From: an uncultured bacterium | GTDB taxonomy: Bacteria; Desulfobacterota; Desulfobulbia; Desulfobulbales; Desulfobulbaceae | DNA length: 15,804 nt | Direction: 5' to 3' | NCBI GenBank assembly: GCA_903842475.1 | Contig: CAIMMA010000619.1 | Location: forward strand, 1 to 15,804 | Shown: positions 13,732 through 15,804 of the stretch, piece after piece | How positions within the stretch are numbered: position 1 is the stretch's first letter | Layout of the letters: each line of letters begins with the position of its first letter | The notes under the pieces: model-generated | Databases searched by the model: none | What the model saw: the letters and a program-made list of their open reading frames with translations, nothing else | What the model was told of the DNA's origin: nothing | Program-made: the position numbers and the translations under genes

Positions 13732-14955
13732 ATGTTGAAAGTGAATGAACATTATCTGAAGTTGCAGGCCTCCTACCTTTTTTCCGATATCGCCAAACGG
13801 GTGGCGGCCTTTCAGGCAGGCAACCCGGAGCGCGAGGTGATCAAGCTGGGAATCGGCGATGTCACCAATCCGCTGCCAGCTGCTTGTGTCCAAGCCATGC
13901 ATGCCGCGGTTGACGAAATGGCGACCACCAGCGGATTCCGCGGCTACGGGCCGGAGCAGGGCTACGATTTTCTGCGGCAGGCGATCGCGGTCAACGATTT
14001 TCAGGCCCGCGGCGCCGAGGTCCATGCCGATGAGGTTTTTGTCTCCGACGGGGCTAAGTGCGATACCGGCAACATTCAGGAACTGTTCAGCACCGACGCC
14101 CGCATCGCCATCCCCGACCCGGTCTACCCGGTCTATCTCGATACCAATGTCATGGCGGGCCGCACCGGCAGCTTCAAGGATGGTCGTTTTGAGGGCATTG
14201 TCTATCTCGAATCAACCAAAGAAAATAACTATGTCCCCGACCTGCCGACCGAGCCGGTTGATCTGATCTACCTCTGTTTTCCCAACAACCCCACCGGTTC
14301 CACCATCACCAGGGAGCAACTCAAGATCTGGGTCGATTTTGCCCGGGACAACAAGGCGCTCATTCTCTTTGACGCCGCTTACGAGGCCTTTATCCGCGAT
14401 CCCCAGCTGCCGCATTCCATCTATGAGATCGAGGGCGCCCGCGAGGTGGCGATCGAGTTCCGCAGCTATTCAAAAAGCGCCGGGTTCACCGGCACCCGCT
14501 GCGCCTATACGGTGGTGCCCAAGGAGTGCATGGCCTTTGATGCCCAGGGCGCCAGGCAACCCCTCCATCCGCTCTGGAACCGGCGGCACTGCACCAAATT
14601 CAACGGAGTTTCCTATCCGGTGCAGCGCGCGGCCGAGGCGGTTTATTCGTTCGAGGGCAAGGCGCAATGCACGGCTCTGATCGACGGCTATCTTGCCAAC
14701 GCCAAGATCATCGGCAAGGCCATGGCCGAGTTAGGTTATAGCTATGTGGGCGGCGACAACGCACCGTATATCTGGATTCAGGGGAATCGGGACAGTTGGG
14801 AATTTTTCGATATGCTGCTGGAAAAGGCCGGGGTGGTCTGCACACCGGGGGCGGGATTCGGCAAATGCGGTCAGGGGTATATCCGTCTCTCGGCTTTTAA
14901 TTCCGAGGCCAATGTGATCAAGGCCATGGAGCGGATCCGCCAGGCCCTGCGCTAA
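13732..14955 (+). CDS. dapL: LL-diaminopimelate aminotransferase
   Basis: PLP enzyme that turns tetrahydrodipicolinate directly into LL-diaminopimelate, a one-step route to lysine and peptidoglycan precursors found in plants, Chlamydia and many Desulfobacterota. It has 407 residues. The family marks are the N-terminal LQASYLFSDIAKRV, IKLGIGDVTNPLP, GFRGYGPEQGYDFLR, the NNPTGS motif, and the PLP lysine K248 in SYSKSAGFTGTR. AGGGA stands 8 bases before the ATG. The gene starts 47 bp after lptC and may be read from the same transcript. No promoter was obvious in the gap. It converges with the amidohydrolase gene with only 14 bp between stops. Confidence 0.95.
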   Translation: MLKVNEHYLKLQASYLFSDIAKRVAAFQAGNPEREVIKLGIGDVTNPLPAACVQAMHAAVDEMATTSGFRGYGPEQGYDFLRQAIAVNDFQARGAEVHADEVFVSDGAKCDTGNIQELFSTDARIAIPDPVYPVYLDTNVMAGRTGSFKDGRFEGIVYLESTKENNYVPDLPTEPVDLIYLCFPNNPTGSTITREQLKIWVDFARDNKALILFDAAYEAFIRDPQLPHSIYEIEGAREVAIEFRSYSKSAGFTGTRCAYTVVPKECMAFDAQGARQPLHPLWNRRHCTKFNGVSYPVQRAAEAVYSFEGKAQCTALIDGYLANAKIIGKAMAELGYSYVGGDNAPYIWIQGNRDSWEFFDMLLEKAGVVCTPGAGFGKCGQGYIRLSAFNSEANVIKAMERIRQALR

Positions 14956-14969
14956 GCGACCTCGCCTGT

Positions 14970-15764
14970 TTAAGCGGCCAGGAGTCGGCGGGCGTTGCTG
15001 CCGGTGATCTGTTCGAAAAGGGTGTCGGGCAAGCCCAGCTTGCCCAGCATCTTGAGGGTGGTCGCCTGGTCGGTCCAGGGGCTGTCGGTGCCGAACAGCA
15101 GGTATTCCGGCGGGTGGGAGAGCAGCATATCCCGCAGCCGGGTCTGATCGAGGAAATCCAAGGCAAAAGAAAGCTCCATGTAAATCGGCTTGCCGGTAAG
15201 CAGACGACGCACATCCTCCCACTCATCCCAGCCACCCAGATGGGTGGCGATCAGCTTCAGGTCGGGGAATCTTCGGCACACCGTGAAAATCCGCAGGGGG
15301 TCGGCCCGCCGGATTTTAGGAAAGGCGATATCGTATCCGGCGTGGATGACCAGAATCATCCCGAGATCACTCATTTTCATGTACAAGGGACTGAGTTTCT
15401 CATCGTCGAGAAAAAAATCCTGGTAGTAGGAGTGCATCTTGACCCCCTTGAATCCCGCGTCATGGATGTCCTGCAGATGCTCCAGCAATTGGGGGTCGGC
15501 GGGATGCAGCGAGGGAAAGGGGATGATGCGCTCCGAGCGGATGGTCTTGGACCATTCCAGAATAGGGGTGAAATGCGCCGGGCGGGTGGCGATCGAGCAG
15601 AGCACCGACTGATCGACGCCGCTGCGATCCATGGAGGCCAGCAGATTCGACACCGTGCCGTCCAGGTAGGCCTTGATATTGCCGTCTTTTTCCAGGGAGG
15701 CGATGGCCGCAGGGGCTATATGGTCGGGAAAGGCATGGGTGTGGAAGTCGATGAAACCGGCCAT
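14970..15764 (-). CDS. Metal-dependent amidohydrolase (amidohydrolase 2 / PF04909 type)
   Basis: A 264-residue TIM-barrel hydrolase. The metal-binding set is visible: H8 and H10 (DFHTH), H141 (VIHAGYD), H175 (ATHLGG) and D227 (FGTDSPW). The GSNARRLL ending is typical of the amidohydrolase 2 family, which includes decarboxylases and lactonases. The conserved GVKMHSYY stretch at 108-113 is common in small TIM-barrel members annotated as predicted metal-dependent hydrolases. No signal peptide is seen, so it is cytoplasmic. AAGGAG lies about 11 bases before the ATG. The substrate cannot be inferred from the neighbours; a TatD-like nuclease is less likely because its motif order differs. Confidence 0.85.
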   Translation of the reverse strand: MAGFIDFHTHAFPDHIAPAAIASLEKDGNIKAYLDGTVSNLLASMDRSGVDQSVLCSIATRPAHFTPILEWSKTIRSERIIPFPSLHPADPQLLEHLQDIHDAGFKGVKMHSYYQDFFLDDEKLSPLYMKMSDLGMILVIHAGYDIAFPKIRRADPLRIFTVCRRFPDLKLIATHLGGWDEWEDVRRLLTGKPIYMELSFALDFLDQTRLRDMLLSHPPEYLLFGTDSPWTDQATTLKMLGKLGLPDTLFEQITGSNARRLLAA

Positions 15765-15804
15765 GGTGTTTCTTTCTCCTTGTTGCTTATAAACCCGTGG
15801 AGCC

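Overview
The window looks like chromosome from a Gram-negative, strictly anaerobic or microaerophilic bacterium of the Desulfobacterota (former Deltaproteobacteria), most plausibly a Desulfobulbales-type sulfate reducer. This placement is inferred from gene content: a class I (two-iron-site) desulfoferrodoxin, rubredoxin and FprA/Roo set, LL-diaminopimelate aminotransferase (DapL), tRNA amidotransferase GatA, and a KDO/LPS block behind pyrG. No rRNA, tRNA, insertion sequence, CRISPR array or phage gene was seen.

Layout. (1) 2-3269, + strand: gatA-hisC-cmk, tightly packed (3-bp gap, then a 14-bp overlap), closed by a perfect 16-bp hairpin. (2) 3329-7216, - strand: an oxygen-defence island. Read in transcription order from the right it is perR-like regulator, 2-Cys peroxiredoxin, desulfoferrodoxin (sor), rubredoxin (rub), then a DsrE-like small protein and the flavodiiron protein FprA/Roo. 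The rubredoxin is only 52 codons long and easily missed. (3) 7440-8033, - strand: a Pal/OmpA-type lipoprotein. (4) 8463-9728, + strand: aquaporin Z and a small cupin protein. (5) 9978-13684, + strand: pyrG-kdsA-kdsC-lptC, joined by 4-8 bp overlaps. (6) dapL (+) and a metal-dependent amidohydrolase (-), convergent with a 14-bp gap.

How the genes work together. Superoxide is reduced to peroxide by desulfoferrodoxin with electrons from rubredoxin. Peroxide is removed by the peroxiredoxin, and O2 is reduced to water by FprA, again usually through rubredoxin. The regulator has PerR-type metal ligands, and its own promoter carries a near-consensus Fur/PerR box filling the spacer between -35 and -10. 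In the LPS block, PyrG makes the CTP needed to activate KDO, KdsA and KdsC make KDO, and LptC helps move finished LPS to the outer membrane.

Most unusual points: the PerR-like protein carries an extra C-terminal winged-helix domain with five cysteines, and that domain has its own in-frame ATG preceded by a good Shine-Dalgarno sequence. The pyrG leader has a promoter, a C-run near the predicted start point and a terminator-like hairpin before the gene, which suggests attenuation.
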